Shown one piece after another: positions 49,995-59,353 of a DNA stretch of 64,000 nucleotides. The stretch comes from an uncultured Verrucomicrobiae bacterium (GTDB taxonomy: Bacteria; Verrucomicrobiota; Verrucomicrobiia; Limisphaerales; UBA1096), in NCBI GenBank assembly GCA_937770485.1, contig CALJHX010000034.1, positions 1 to 64,000 on the forward strand, read 5' to 3'. The position numbers and the translations under genes were made by a program. Numbering within the stretch: position 1 is the stretch's first letter; each line of letters begins with the position of its first letter. The notes below the pieces were generated by a model. The model saw only the letters and a list, made by a program, of their open reading frames with translations. It was not told the DNA's origin and did not search any database.

Positions 49995-52787
49995 TTAATC
50001 CGTGAAATCCGTGTCCCTTTTCTGTTCACTTAATTCCGTCTCGAGGTCGGACTGGATTTGCCGGAGTAGTGCTTCGTCGGTTGGTTTTTTTCCGAGGGCT
50101 GTCCGGACGTAGAAGGTGTCGATTGCCGCGCCTTTCTCGGTGCTGATGCGCGCGACGTGGATGCTGAGTCCGTGCCGTGTCAGCACCTTTGAGATGCGGT
50201 GCAGCAGGCCCAGCCGATCCGCTGCCTCGACCTCGATGATGGTGCGCGACTCGGCGGCCTCGGTGTCGATGCGGATGCGCGTCGGCCACTCCCACTCCGC
50301 TGGTGTGGCGCGCTTGGCCAAGGTGTCGATCTGTGTCTGGAATTTCGGCGACTCGCCCGGCAGCAGCGCCTGGGTGAGCTGTTTTTTGAACGTGTCGCGC
50401 TCGCGCCGCTTGGCCAAGCCGCCGGTACGCGCGTCCACGACGAGGAACGTGTCGAGGATGATCCCGTCGCCCCGCGAGAAGACGCGTGCGCTCAGGATGT
50501 TTAGCCCCGCCGCGGCCAAGGCACCGGAGATGGTGGTGAACAGCCCAGGGCGATCCCACGTGCAGATTTTTACCGAGGTGTGGCCGCGCGCAGGTTGATT
50601 GTGCCAGGCGATGACCGGCTCGAGCACCCTGGAGCCGGAGCCGTTGACGACGCGCTTGAGGAAGCGGTTCACTTGTGTGAGGTCGATGTTGATATGCTCG
50701 AGCGAGTGAGTGCGGAAATAACGCGGCGTGAGGTGCTCAAAGTGGGCCTCGAGTTCCTCGGCGGAAATTTTTAGCGGCAACTGTTCGCGCGCCTCCTGCA
50801 TGAGCTTGGCCAGGCGCTGCTGCTCCGCCTGCTCGTAATCCTTGCCGCTGGCGAGTCGCCGGCCGGCGAGGTGGTAGAGGGTCTGCAGCAGCGTGTTTTT
50901 GAAATCGTTCCAGAGGTTGTTGCTGGTGCCGAGCGAGTCGGCGAATGTCAGCAGCGTGAGCATCGCCAGGTTTTCCTCATCCTGCACCGTCTCTGCGAAT
51001 TGGCGGATCACCGTGGGTGAGTCGATGTCGCGCCGCTGCGACACCTCGGCCATGAGCAGGTGATGCTCGACGAGGAACTTCAGCCGGGCCAGGCGGCGAG
51101 GCGTGAGGCCAAGCCGCTCGCCGACTTTTTGGCAGACGACTGTGCCGTCCTTCACATGGTCGCCGCTCTCCATGCCCTTGCCGGCGTCGTGCAAAAACAG
51201 CGCGAGGTATAGCAGGTAAGGCAGGTCGATGTCCTGCAGGATGTGGGTGTAGTGCGCGAACGGCGGCTGAGCTGCGTCCCAAACTTGGTCGAGTTTCTCG
51301 AGGCAGACGAGCGTGTGCTCATCCGCCGCGTAGGCGTGAAAAAACTCGTGCTGCACGAGGCAGGTCATCCGGCCAAACTCCGGAATGTAGCGCCCCAGCA
51401 GATCGACCTCGTGCATGGCACGCAGGACGGGGGCGACGTTGCCGCGCTGGTTGAGAATCTCGAGAAACGTCTCGTGGTTTTCCGTGTCATGGACGAAGTC
51501 GTCGTCCACCAGCGAGACGTTATCTCGCAGCAACTGCGTGAGGTCGGGGTGAATCTCGAGGCCGCGCTGCTGGGCGTGCAGGAACACGCGCATGAGTCGT
51601 TTCGGCTGATCCCTGAAAATACGCGGTGAGATCGGCACCAGTTCGCCGTCAATGATGTTGAAGCCGTCGAGCGTCTCCGTTTTTTTGCCACCTCCGAAAA
51701 ACGAGCGAAGCGAGGGCAGGCGGCGGGCCGGCTTGGGGCGGAGAGCCAGTCGGCGCTCGACCATGCGGGTGATGAGATGGATCGCGCGCATGTGTGTATA
51801 AAGGTCGCGCATGAACGCCTCGAGCCGGCGCGCCGGGGAGCGGTCCTTGTAGCCAAGCTGCCAGGCGATTTTCGGTTGGAGCGCCTTGGGGATATCGTCC
51901 GCCAGTCGCTTCGTCTGGAGGTGAAGCTCGTTGCGGGTGCGCAGCAGGAAGTCGTAGCCCACCTCGAGTTGCCTGCGATTTCTCGGGCGAACCATTCCCT
52001 GGGCCTCGAGCTGCTCGAGGGTGTGGGCGCCGTACTTGAAGTGCGTCATCCAAAGCAGATTCTGGTAATCGCGAAGTCCGCCGCAGCCGTTCTTGATGTT
52101 GGGCTCCTGCAGCAGGGCGGAGTTACCGAACTTTACGCGGCGAGCGTCCTGGTTGCCGATCCGCATTTGCAGATAGTCGCCGACGTGGTTGCGGACACAT
52201 CTGGCCTCGAGCCGCTGCTGGAACTGCCCGAACAACCCGGCGTCGCCGGTGATGAGGCGCGACTCGATCAACGACGTCTTGGTCTGCATGTCGTCATTGG
52301 CGACGTTGACCGCATCCTGGATGTTGCGCACCGAGTGGCCGACCTTCAAGCCGAGGTCGTACAGCGTGTAGATCAAGCCGCCGGCGCCGGTGAGTTTCTC
52401 GAGGAGCGGATGACTGAAAATGCGGTTGACGCTTGGCATCGAGCCGCTGTGCAGCAGCATGATGTCGATGTCACTGTGTGGGTTGAGTTCCGCACGACCG
52501 TAGCCGCCGATGGCGATGAGGGCGACTTGAAGTTTCCGCGCATTGCCGGGCTGCTCGAAGGTTGCCAGCGTCCAGTCGAACAGCTCGCGCAGTAGCGTGT
52601 CGAGCATCCACGACCGACCAAGGCAGACCTCGCGACCGCCACCGCCGTCGCGGTGCCACCCCTGCAGGCGGGCCGACTCCGTCTTGAGGAAACGCTTGAG
52701 CCTTGGCAGCTCCTTGACGAGGGAACTGTCATTGGGGATGGCTATCAACTCTGTGACACCGGCTGGGTCTGTGACGTTATCCGGCAC
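49995..52787 (-). CDS. glnD: Bifunctional [protein-PII] uridylyltransferase/uridylyl-removing enzyme
   Basis: VALIAIGGYGRAELNPHSDIDIMLLH; LFLHDAGKGMESGDHVKDG (HD); two C-terminal ACT domains (DRPGLFTTISGALAAAGLNILSARVFSRGDGIILDTF; DRLGLLHRISKVLTRHGLSIHVARISTEKGAAIDTFYV). Confidence 0.93.
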   Translation of the reverse strand: MPDNVTDPAGVTELIAIPNDSSLVKELPRLKRFLKTESARLQGWHRDGGGGREVCLGRSWMLDTLLRELFDWTLATFEQPGNARKLQVALIAIGGYGRAELNPHSDIDIMLLHSGSMPSVNRIFSHPLLEKLTGAGGLIYTLYDLGLKVGHSVRNIQDAVNVANDDMQTKTSLIESRLITGDAGLFGQFQQRLEARCVRNHVGDYLQMRIGNQDARRVKFGNSALLQEPNIKNGCGGLRDYQNLLWMTHFKYGAHTLEQLEAQGMVRPRNRRQLEVGYDFLLRTRNELHLQTKRLADDIPKALQPKIAWQLGYKDRSPARRLEAFMRDLYTHMRAIHLITRMVERRLALRPKPARRLPSLRSFFGGGKKTETLDGFNIIDGELVPISPRIFRDQPKRLMRVFLHAQQRGLEIHPDLTQLLRDNVSLVDDDFVHDTENHETFLEILNQRGNVAPVLRAMHEVDLLGRYIPEFGRMTCLVQHEFFHAYAADEHTLVCLEKLDQVWDAAQPPFAHYTHILQDIDLPYLLYLALFLHDAGKGMESGDHVKDGTVVCQKVGERLGLTPRRLARLKFLVEHHLLMAEVSQRRDIDSPTVIRQFAETVQDEENLAMLTLLTFADSLGTSNNLWNDFKNTLLQTLYHLAGRRLASGKDYEQAEQQRLAKLMQEAREQLPLKISAEELEAHFEHLTPRYFRTHSLEHINIDLTQVNRFLKRVVNGSGSRVLEPVIAWHNQPARGHTSVKICTWDRPGLFTTISGALAAAGLNILSARVFSRGDGIILDTFLVVDARTGGLAKRRERDTFKKQLTQALLPGESPKFQTQIDTLAKRATPAEWEWPTRIRIDTEAAESRTIIEVEAADRLGLLHRISKVLTRHGLSIHVARISTEKGAAIDTFYVRTALGKKPTDEALLRQIQSDLETELSEQKRDTDFTD

Positions 52788-52899
52788 GCGTCGGGAGTCT
52801 AACTGCGCTGGGCCGCTGAAACAATTCCGCTTGGCTAGGGCACAATTTTACCCACCGTAACCTTGCCGCTTGGGCAAGCGTAATTTAGATTTTTGAGGC

Positions 52900-53508
52900 A
52901 TGGTTGACAGGAACGATCCCGATGTGGCCCTGATGTTGAGGGTGAAGGAGGGAGACTTGTCGGCCTACGAGACGTTGGTGGAGAAGTTCAAACAGCCGGT
53001 GATGAACCTGGTTTACCGGCTGATCAATGACATCGACGAGGCGGAGGACATCGCCCAAAACGTCTTCGTTCAAGTTTGGAAAACCCGTGAACGGTACGAG
53101 CCAGCCAGCAAGTTTACCACCTGGCTTTTCACGATTGCCCGCAACCTTGGCCTGAACGAAATCCGTCGACGCACCCGGCATCCGGCCGACTCACTCGATG
53201 AGCCGCGCCCTGACAACGAGTCGCAGCCATTACGTGTGGTGGAGGATGCCTCCAACCCGATCCCGGCCGACGCCGCCCTGAGCGGCGAGCTGCGCACGAA
53301 GGTTGAGGAGGCGCTGATGGATCTACCGGAAAAACAGCGCATCGCCCTTGTGCTCTGCCGCGAGGGAGGCGTCAGCTATGAGGAAATCGCCGAGGTGCTG
53401 GGCGGGATCTCGCTGACGGCTGTGAAATCGATCATTTTTCGGGGACGTGCGGTGCTCAAAAACCGCCTGAAACCTTATTTAAAATCAGGCGAATGGCAAA
53501 AAAAATGA
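52900..53508 (+). CDS. ECF-type RNA polymerase sigma factor
   Basis: YETLVEKFKQPVMNLVYRLINDIDEAEDIAQNVFVQVWK; FTTWLFTIARNLGLNEIRRR; LPEKQRIALVLCREGGVSYEEIAEVLG. Confidence 0.92.
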   Translation: MVDRNDPDVALMLRVKEGDLSAYETLVEKFKQPVMNLVYRLINDIDEAEDIAQNVFVQVWKTRERYEPASKFTTWLFTIARNLGLNEIRRRTRHPADSLDEPRPDNESQPLRVVEDASNPIPADAALSGELRTKVEEALMDLPEKQRIALVLCREGGVSYEEIAEVLGGISLTAVKSIIFRGRAVLKNRLKPYLKSGEWQKK

Positions 53509-53557
53509 CCTCACGGCAAAACTTTTTTGCAGCCTTGGTTTTTAAGTGGAGGAGACA

Positions 53558-54040
53558 ATGAACCAATCCGAGTTTGATAGCCTATTGCAAACCGCACCTG
53601 AGCGTGATTTGACTGATGGTGAGTTGGCCAGGCTGGAGAGCTGGCTGGCTGCGAACCCCGCCGATCAGGCCGAGTGGGAAGTGCTCGACCACCTGTTAGC
53701 CGCACTGCCTGACACGCCTGTCGCGACCAATTTCACCTCCCGTGTACTGGACGAAGTCCGCAGCGCCGAGGCGTCCCGCCCGGCGCTTGGCCAAGCGTGG
53801 TGGCTGAGGCTCCTCGCGCCGCAGTTTCGGCCCATCCAAATCGCAGCCGCTGCAATGCTTGCCATGGTGATCGGTGGTGTTGGCTACCAATCGCACCTTA
53901 ACCAGTCCCGAGCCGAGATGGCTGCGGCCGTCGTGTCGATCGCCGAGTTCACCCCGGTTTTTTTGGCTGATATCGAGGCCATCGAGGCCGTCGCACAGGC
54001 CGCCGCGATCGACGAGGAACTTTGGGCCGCACTCAAGTAA
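53558..54040 (+). CDS. Probable anti-sigma/zinc-finger-less regulator with one TM segment
   Basis: Immediately downstream of the sigma gene; acidic N-terminus (LTDGELARLESWLAANPADQAEWEVLDHLLAALP), TM IQIAAAAMLAMVIGGVGY. Confidence 0.55.
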   Translation: MNQSEFDSLLQTAPERDLTDGELARLESWLAANPADQAEWEVLDHLLAALPDTPVATNFTSRVLDEVRSAEASRPALGQAWWLRLLAPQFRPIQIAAAAMLAMVIGGVGYQSHLNQSRAEMAAAVVSIAEFTPVFLADIEAIEAVAQAAAIDEELWAALK

Positions 54041-54044
54041 CTTC

Positions 54045-54998
54045 ATGAAATTGCGAGTCACAGTTGCCCGCCTGCTCCTGCTGCCGATATTGGCAATGGG
54101 AGCGCCCGTTGGAGCGATGGCTGCTAGCTCGCCGTTTGCGGCCTTCAAAAAAATTGTCTCGCTACCCGAAGCCGAGCGCGAGGCGGCGGTGGGCAAACTC
54201 AAGATTTCCTCCGAGCGCCATCGTAAACTAGTGCAGGCCAAGGTCCTCGAATACGCCGCTATGCCGGAGGCCGAGCGTGATCGCAAACTCGATGCGCTGG
54301 ATTTCCGCTGGCACCTGATGCCCATCATGAAAACGGCGAAGACCGATCGGGCTAAGCGTCTGGCCTCTGTGCCGGAGCGGTTCCGCACCGATATCAAGAG
54401 GCGGTTGACTGGCTGGGATCAACTCGACGCCCGCGTCCGCGCCGACTTGCTCAAGAACGAGTCGTTTTTCCGCTATCTCTCCAGCTTCGGCCGAGGCCAC
54501 CAGTCGCGCGTTGCGCTGACGAATCACATGGAAAAAATGTCGGCCCGCCTTCGCGAGGGCCTCGAGGGGCGGATCACGACCTGGCGTGAAAAACCGAAAC
54601 CGGATCGCCGCCGGATGACTCGCCAGTTTCACCATTTTTTCGACATGCCGGTTGCCGAGCAGGAGCGCACCCTGAGCCACCTGTCGAGTCGGGAGCGGGC
54701 GCGAATGGAGGCCAGTCTTGCGCAGTTCAAGGTCTTGTCCCGCGCCCAGCGCGAGTTGGTCATCCGGTCGTTTGAGAAGTTGGCCAACATGTCGCAGAGT
54801 GAGCGTGCCGGTTTTTTCCTTAACAACGAGCGGTGGAATGACATGAACGAGGCCGAGCGCAAGAAGTGGCGAACACTCGTGACACAGATGCCGCCGTTGC
54901 CTCCCGGTTTCGGGAAAGAGGCCGCGCCCCCGCTGCCGCCCGGTTTGGTTGATGAGACCATGCCCGGTCAAACCGTGGTCACCAACACCATTCGCTGA
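54045..54998 (+). CDS. DUF3106-like secreted protein
   Basis: Signal peptide MKLRVTVARLLLLPILAMGAPVGAMAA; repeated 'F..(L/M)(S/P)..ER....' motifs (SLPEAEREAAVGKL, SMSQSERAGFFLNNERWNDMNEAERKKWRTLV); overlaps the upstream antisigma locus. Confidence 0.65.
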   Translation: MKLRVTVARLLLLPILAMGAPVGAMAASSPFAAFKKIVSLPEAEREAAVGKLKISSERHRKLVQAKVLEYAAMPEAERDRKLDALDFRWHLMPIMKTAKTDRAKRLASVPERFRTDIKRRLTGWDQLDARVRADLLKNESFFRYLSSFGRGHQSRVALTNHMEKMSARLREGLEGRITTWREKPKPDRRRMTRQFHHFFDMPVAEQERTLSHLSSRERARMEASLAQFKVLSRAQRELVIRSFEKLANMSQSERAGFFLNNERWNDMNEAERKKWRTLVTQMPPLPPGFGKEAAPPLPPGLVDETMPGQTVVTNTIR

Positions 54999-55006
54999 GC
55001 AGCGAA

Positions 55007-55834
55007 ATGGATCCCATTGCCTTCAAGATCGGCGGCTTCGCAATCTACTGGTACGGCATACTAGTGGCCGGTGGTTTTATGGCCGGACTTTGGACCGCCA
55101 GCCGCCGGTGCGTCCTCGACAAACTCGACGGCAAAGTCATCTCCGATCTCGGTGTTTGGATTATCATCGCCGGGATGCTTGGTGCCCGGGCAATGTACGT
55201 GATCACTTACTGGGATGACCAATATGCCGGCGAACCGCTCTGGCAGGTACTCGATTTTCGGGGCGGTGGGCTTGTGTTTTACGGCGGTTTCATCGGTGCG
55301 GTGCTCGCGGTGATTCTTTACACCCGTTTCTACGGCAAGCAGCCGATTTGGAAGATCGCCGATGCCTTTGCCCCGAGCATTCCGCTTGGCCACGCGCTGG
55401 GCCGCTTGGGCTGCCTGATGTACGGCTGTTGTTTTGGCATCGAATGCGACCTGCCGTGGGCTGTTCAATTCCCGGCGTACAGTCCCGCCTTTGGCGTACA
55501 TGCCGCGCTTGGCCAAGTGCCCGGCGATGCGGCCCACTCGCTGTATGTCCACCCGACACAAATCTACTCCGCGCTGCTGAACTTGGCCCTGTACGGCGGC
55601 TTGGCCTGGCTGTATCGGCGCAAGCGGTTCGACGGGCAGGTGTTCGCCGTGTACCTCGCGGGCTACTCGGTCAACCGCTTCGTCGTCGAGTTTTTTCGAG
55701 GCGACTATTCGGTGGAGGGAATGTGGTTTGGCTGGATCAAGCCGGGTCAGCAGCTCAGCCTGTTTTTGCTGCCCATCGGCATCGCACTGATCCTGACTCT
55801 GCGCCGCCGAACCATGGCCAAGCGGCAGGATTGA
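55007..55834 (+). CDS. lgt: Prolipoprotein diacylglyceryl transferase
   Basis: IGGFAIYWYGILVAGGFMAG; GGGLVFYGGFIGAVLAV; LGHALGRLGCLMYGCCFG; HPTQIYSALLNLALYGGLAWLYRRKRFDGQVFAVYLAGYSVNRFVVEFFRGD. Confidence 0.93.
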   Translation: MDPIAFKIGGFAIYWYGILVAGGFMAGLWTASRRCVLDKLDGKVISDLGVWIIIAGMLGARAMYVITYWDDQYAGEPLWQVLDFRGGGLVFYGGFIGAVLAVILYTRFYGKQPIWKIADAFAPSIPLGHALGRLGCLMYGCCFGIECDLPWAVQFPAYSPAFGVHAALGQVPGDAAHSLYVHPTQIYSALLNLALYGGLAWLYRRKRFDGQVFAVYLAGYSVNRFVVEFFRGDYSVEGMWFGWIKPGQQLSLFLLPIGIALILTLRRRTMAKRQD

Positions 55835-55850
55835 GCTGGACTTTCTCAAC

Positions 55851-56579
55851 ATGAAAACAATGACTCGATTCGCTTTTTGCCTGGCCTTGGCCGGTGCACT
55901 CACGGCCCAGGCCGCCGACAAGATTAAGACGGCCAAGGGCGACTTGGAGGTGCACCCGGTCAAGCACGGTACGGTGGTGTTCAAGTGGAACGGCAAGACG
56001 GTATTCGTCGACCCGGTGGGTGGTGCGGCACCGTTCAAGCCCTACGGCGTGCCGGACCTCGTGCTGGTGACCGACATCCACGGCGACCATTTCAACAAGG
56101 GCACCCTCGAGGCGATCGTGAAGGACAAGACGGTCGTCATCACGCCCGAGGCGGTGGCCGCGCTCGCGCCGGAGGGGTTGAAAAAGCGCATCACCACCCT
56201 GGGCAACGGCAAGTTGATGGAGAAACTCGGCGTGAAGATCGAGGCGGTGCCGATGTACAACCTGACGGCAGCGCGGCTGCGCTTTCACAACAAGGGACGC
56301 GGCAACGGCTACGTGATGACCTTTGGCGGCAAACGGGTGTACGTGAGCGGCGACACGGAGGACATCCCGGAGATGCGCGCGCTGAAGAACATTGACGCAG
56401 CGTTTGTCTGCATGAACCTGCCGTACACGATGACGCCGGAGCAGGCCGCCGACGCGGTGCGGGAGTTCAAGCCGAAGGTTGTGTACCCGTACCACTACCG
56501 GGGCAGCGACACGGCCCAGTTCAAGAAACTGGTCGGCGGCGCCTCGGAAGTACGATTGCGGGATTGGTATAAAAATTAA
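55851..56579 (+). CDS. MBL-fold metallohydrolase (secreted, UlaG-like)
   Basis: VLVTDIHGDHFNKGTLEAIVKDKTVVITPEAVAAL; GGKRVYVSGDTEDIPEMRAL; VYPYHYRGSD. Confidence 0.87.
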   Translation: MKTMTRFAFCLALAGALTAQAADKIKTAKGDLEVHPVKHGTVVFKWNGKTVFVDPVGGAAPFKPYGVPDLVLVTDIHGDHFNKGTLEAIVKDKTVVITPEAVAALAPEGLKKRITTLGNGKLMEKLGVKIEAVPMYNLTAARLRFHNKGRGNGYVMTFGGKRVYVSGDTEDIPEMRALKNIDAAFVCMNLPYTMTPEQAADAVREFKPKVVYPYHYRGSDTAQFKKLVGGASEVRLRDWYKN

Positions 56580-56593
56580 CGCCTGGCCGAGCG

Positions 56594-59200
56594 TTAGTCT
56601 TCGATGTCGAAGAGGATTTCGCGGGGCTCGGCACCACGGCTGGGGCCGACGAGGCCGCGATCCTCGATTTCGTCCATAATGCGGGCGGCGCGGGTGTAGC
56701 CCAGGCGCAGGCGGCGCTGCATGAGTGAGACGCTGGCCTTTTGCTCGACACGGATGATCTCGATGCATTGCTGGATGAGATCTTCGTCCTCGTCGATGCC
56801 GCCGCCGTTGCCGCCGTTGCCGGGGGCTGGGGTTTCGAGTTGGCGCTCCATGTCCTTGTCGTAGCTTGGCTTGGCCTGGTTGTTGACGATCTCGACAATG
56901 CGGTTGATTTCATCGTCGGTGACGAGGCAGCCCTGGACGCGTCTGAGGTTGGAGGTGCCGGGCGGCAGGAAGAGCATGTCGCCTTTGCCAAGCAGTTTGT
57001 CGGCGCCCATGGCGTCGAGAATGGTGCGGGAGTCCACCTTGGCGGCAACCTGAAACGCGATCCGGGCGGGAATGTTGGCCTTGATGACGCCGGTGATGAC
57101 ATCGACGCTGGGCCGTTGTGTCGCGACGATGCAGTGGATGCCGGCGGCTCGTGCCATCTGCGTGATGCGTGCGATGGAGTTTTCCACATCGTTCTTGGCC
57201 ATCAACATCAAGTCGGCCAACTCGTCGATGATGACGACGATGTAGCTGAGCTTTTCCGGAATCTCGATTTCCTCATCGCGGGGGACGCTGACCTCCTGGT
57301 CCATCTCGACGGCGAAGCCCTCACTCTCGTCGAGTGGCAACTCGGGCTGGGCAGTTTTCTCCGGTTTCTTTTTGGAGCGCGAGTTGAAGCCGGCGATATT
57401 GCGGGCACCGACTTTGGCAAAAATCTGGTAGCGCTTTTCCATCTCGTTGACGACCCACTTGAGCGCGAGGGTGACTTTTTTTGGATCGTGCACCACGGGG
57501 GCGGCGAGGTGGGGGAGGCCGTTGTAAATCTGCAACTCGACGACTTTCGGGTCGATCATCACGAAGCGCAGTTCCTCCGGCGAAAAACGGAAGAGCAGCG
57601 AGGCAACGATGGAGTTGATGCAGACCGACTTGCCCGAGCCGGTGGCACCGGCGATGAGCAGGTGCGGCATCTCGGACAGGTCGGCGACGATCGGCTTGCC
57701 GTAGACGTCCTTGCCGAGTGCGAGCGGAATCTTGGCCTTGGAATTTTTCCACTCGGGCGAGTCGATGATGTTGCGGAAGAGCACCTTGGTCTTGATGCGG
57801 TTCGGCACCTCGATGCCGACGGAGCTGCGGCCGGGGACGGGGGCGAGGATGTTGATGTGCTCGGCCTTGATGGCGGCGGAGATGTTGTTGGCCAGGGCGG
57901 AGATGCGCTCGAGCCGGACGCCGGGCGCGGGGTGCAGCTCGTAGCGGGTGATGGTCGGCCCCTTGGTGATGTCGCCCTCGGTGACGTCGATATTAAACTG
58001 CTTCAGCGTGTCCTTGAGCAGGCGTGCGTTGGAGAGAAGTTGCTCGCGGGTCTCGGTGGGGGCGGTGGCGGGCTCGGGTTCGTCGAGTAACCTCGACTTG
58101 GGCAGCTTGTAGCCCATGACCTTGGGCGTCTTGGCGACGGAGGCTGGCCCCTTGTGCTTGGGGAGGTGTCGGGGCAGCTTAGGCTTGGCTGGTGCAACGG
58201 GTTTCGTCGTGTCGTCCGGCTTGGCTTCGCTCTCTGTCGTGTCGTCCGCTTGGCCAAGGATGTCATCGGTGCTGGCGGCCTTGTGATCGGTGGGCGCACT
58301 TGGTTCGTCCGGTTTTTTGGGTTTGGCCTCTGCGTCGGGTTCATCGGCGCAAGCCTTGACCTCCTCGGCAGTAATCACCGCGCCCATCTCGACTTCATCC
58401 GGATCCGGTTCGGCCTCATCTGTGGTCTTGTTCCGTTGTTCCGCATCCAGCACGCTCAGGTCGCGAACGGTCGGCTTGGGCACAGGCTTGAGATCGGCAC
58501 CGATCCCCTGGTCGGTCTTCAGTTCCACCGTGTTCGGCTCGATCTCTTGCTCGATGGCTTTCTTCTGTTTTTGCAGGTCACGCTCAAGCCGCCTGGTCTT
58601 GCGCTTGATTGACTTTTGGTATGGCTTGCCCGCCGCCAAGCCGGTTTGCTCACGTCGGTCACGCCAATTTCCCCATTTATCGACCGTCCAGTGCCAAATC
58701 TCGATCGGCTGGAGGTTGGTCAGGAAATAGAGGCTGGCGAGGATAGCCGCGGTGTAGATGATGATCGCGCCCGCAGTACCGAAGGTGTGAAAAACCGGGT
58801 AAATGATGGATTGGGCAATGACGCCGCCGAGTTGGAATCCGTCCGCCCAGAATGCGAGGCCGAAGTTTTCGTCAAGTTCCTGCAGCAGCCCCATCAGACC
58901 GATCAGGTAAACCACTGCAGCGACCGGTTCCTTCCACGATTGGCGGAGGTGAATGAAGAACGGGTGGAGAAAAGAGGCTCCAAAGAACAGCAGAAGCAGC
59001 GGCACCATGTAGGCCGCGAAGCCTATGGCCATGAACGAGATATAAGAGAGGTAGGCTCCGACTGGCCCGATCATGTTTTGGTAACCGTCGGCTGGACCGC
59101 TAGAATTGAGAGGGGGATCCGTCGGGTTGTAGCTGAGTAGTGACAGGATGAAAAGGACCGAAACAGCGATCATTGGGATCCCGATCCATCCCAGATCCAT
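56594..59200 (-). CDS. ftsK: DNA translocase FtsK/SpoIIIE
   Basis: MPHLLIAGATGSGKSVCINSIVASLLFRFSPEELRFVMIDPKVVELQIYNGLPHL; HCIVATQRPSVDVITGVIKANIPARIAFQVAAKVDSRTILDAMGADKLLGKGDMLF; C-terminal gamma domain; 4-TM N-terminus. Start chosen at ATG 59200; the ORF-track start at 59992 overlaps a + strand gene. Confidence 0.93.
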   Translation of the reverse strand: MDLGWIGIPMIAVSVLFILSLLSYNPTDPPLNSSGPADGYQNMIGPVGAYLSYISFMAIGFAAYMVPLLLLFFGASFLHPFFIHLRQSWKEPVAAVVYLIGLMGLLQELDENFGLAFWADGFQLGGVIAQSIIYPVFHTFGTAGAIIIYTAAILASLYFLTNLQPIEIWHWTVDKWGNWRDRREQTGLAAGKPYQKSIKRKTRRLERDLQKQKKAIEQEIEPNTVELKTDQGIGADLKPVPKPTVRDLSVLDAEQRNKTTDEAEPDPDEVEMGAVITAEEVKACADEPDAEAKPKKPDEPSAPTDHKAASTDDILGQADDTTESEAKPDDTTKPVAPAKPKLPRHLPKHKGPASVAKTPKVMGYKLPKSRLLDEPEPATAPTETREQLLSNARLLKDTLKQFNIDVTEGDITKGPTITRYELHPAPGVRLERISALANNISAAIKAEHINILAPVPGRSSVGIEVPNRIKTKVLFRNIIDSPEWKNSKAKIPLALGKDVYGKPIVADLSEMPHLLIAGATGSGKSVCINSIVASLLFRFSPEELRFVMIDPKVVELQIYNGLPHLAAPVVHDPKKVTLALKWVVNEMEKRYQIFAKVGARNIAGFNSRSKKKPEKTAQPELPLDESEGFAVEMDQEVSVPRDEEIEIPEKLSYIVVIIDELADLMLMAKNDVENSIARITQMARAAGIHCIVATQRPSVDVITGVIKANIPARIAFQVAAKVDSRTILDAMGADKLLGKGDMLFLPPGTSNLRRVQGCLVTDDEINRIVEIVNNQAKPSYDKDMERQLETPAPGNGGNGGGIDEDEDLIQQCIEIIRVEQKASVSLMQRRLRLGYTRAARIMDEIEDRGLVGPSRGAEPREILFDIED

Positions 59201-59353
59201 TCGGGGCTGAGCGTTGGTTGCTGCCTTACTCTCCTTGCGCGGCACAGGTGGTAGTGTAGGGGCTGCGACGCCGAAGAAAAAGCGCGGATTGGCGATTTGT
59301 TGTCTACGCGAACTTGGGTTGCTTTGGGGGTGGTTCCTGTTTAGTTTCCGCCC

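Noticed and set aside
51777-52595. 272-aa + strand ORF
   Set aside because: Antisense of glnD; no independent support.
56741-58090. 449-aa + strand ORF
   Set aside because: Exact antisense of ftsK; Asp/Val/Gly-rich artefact of high-GC codon usage.
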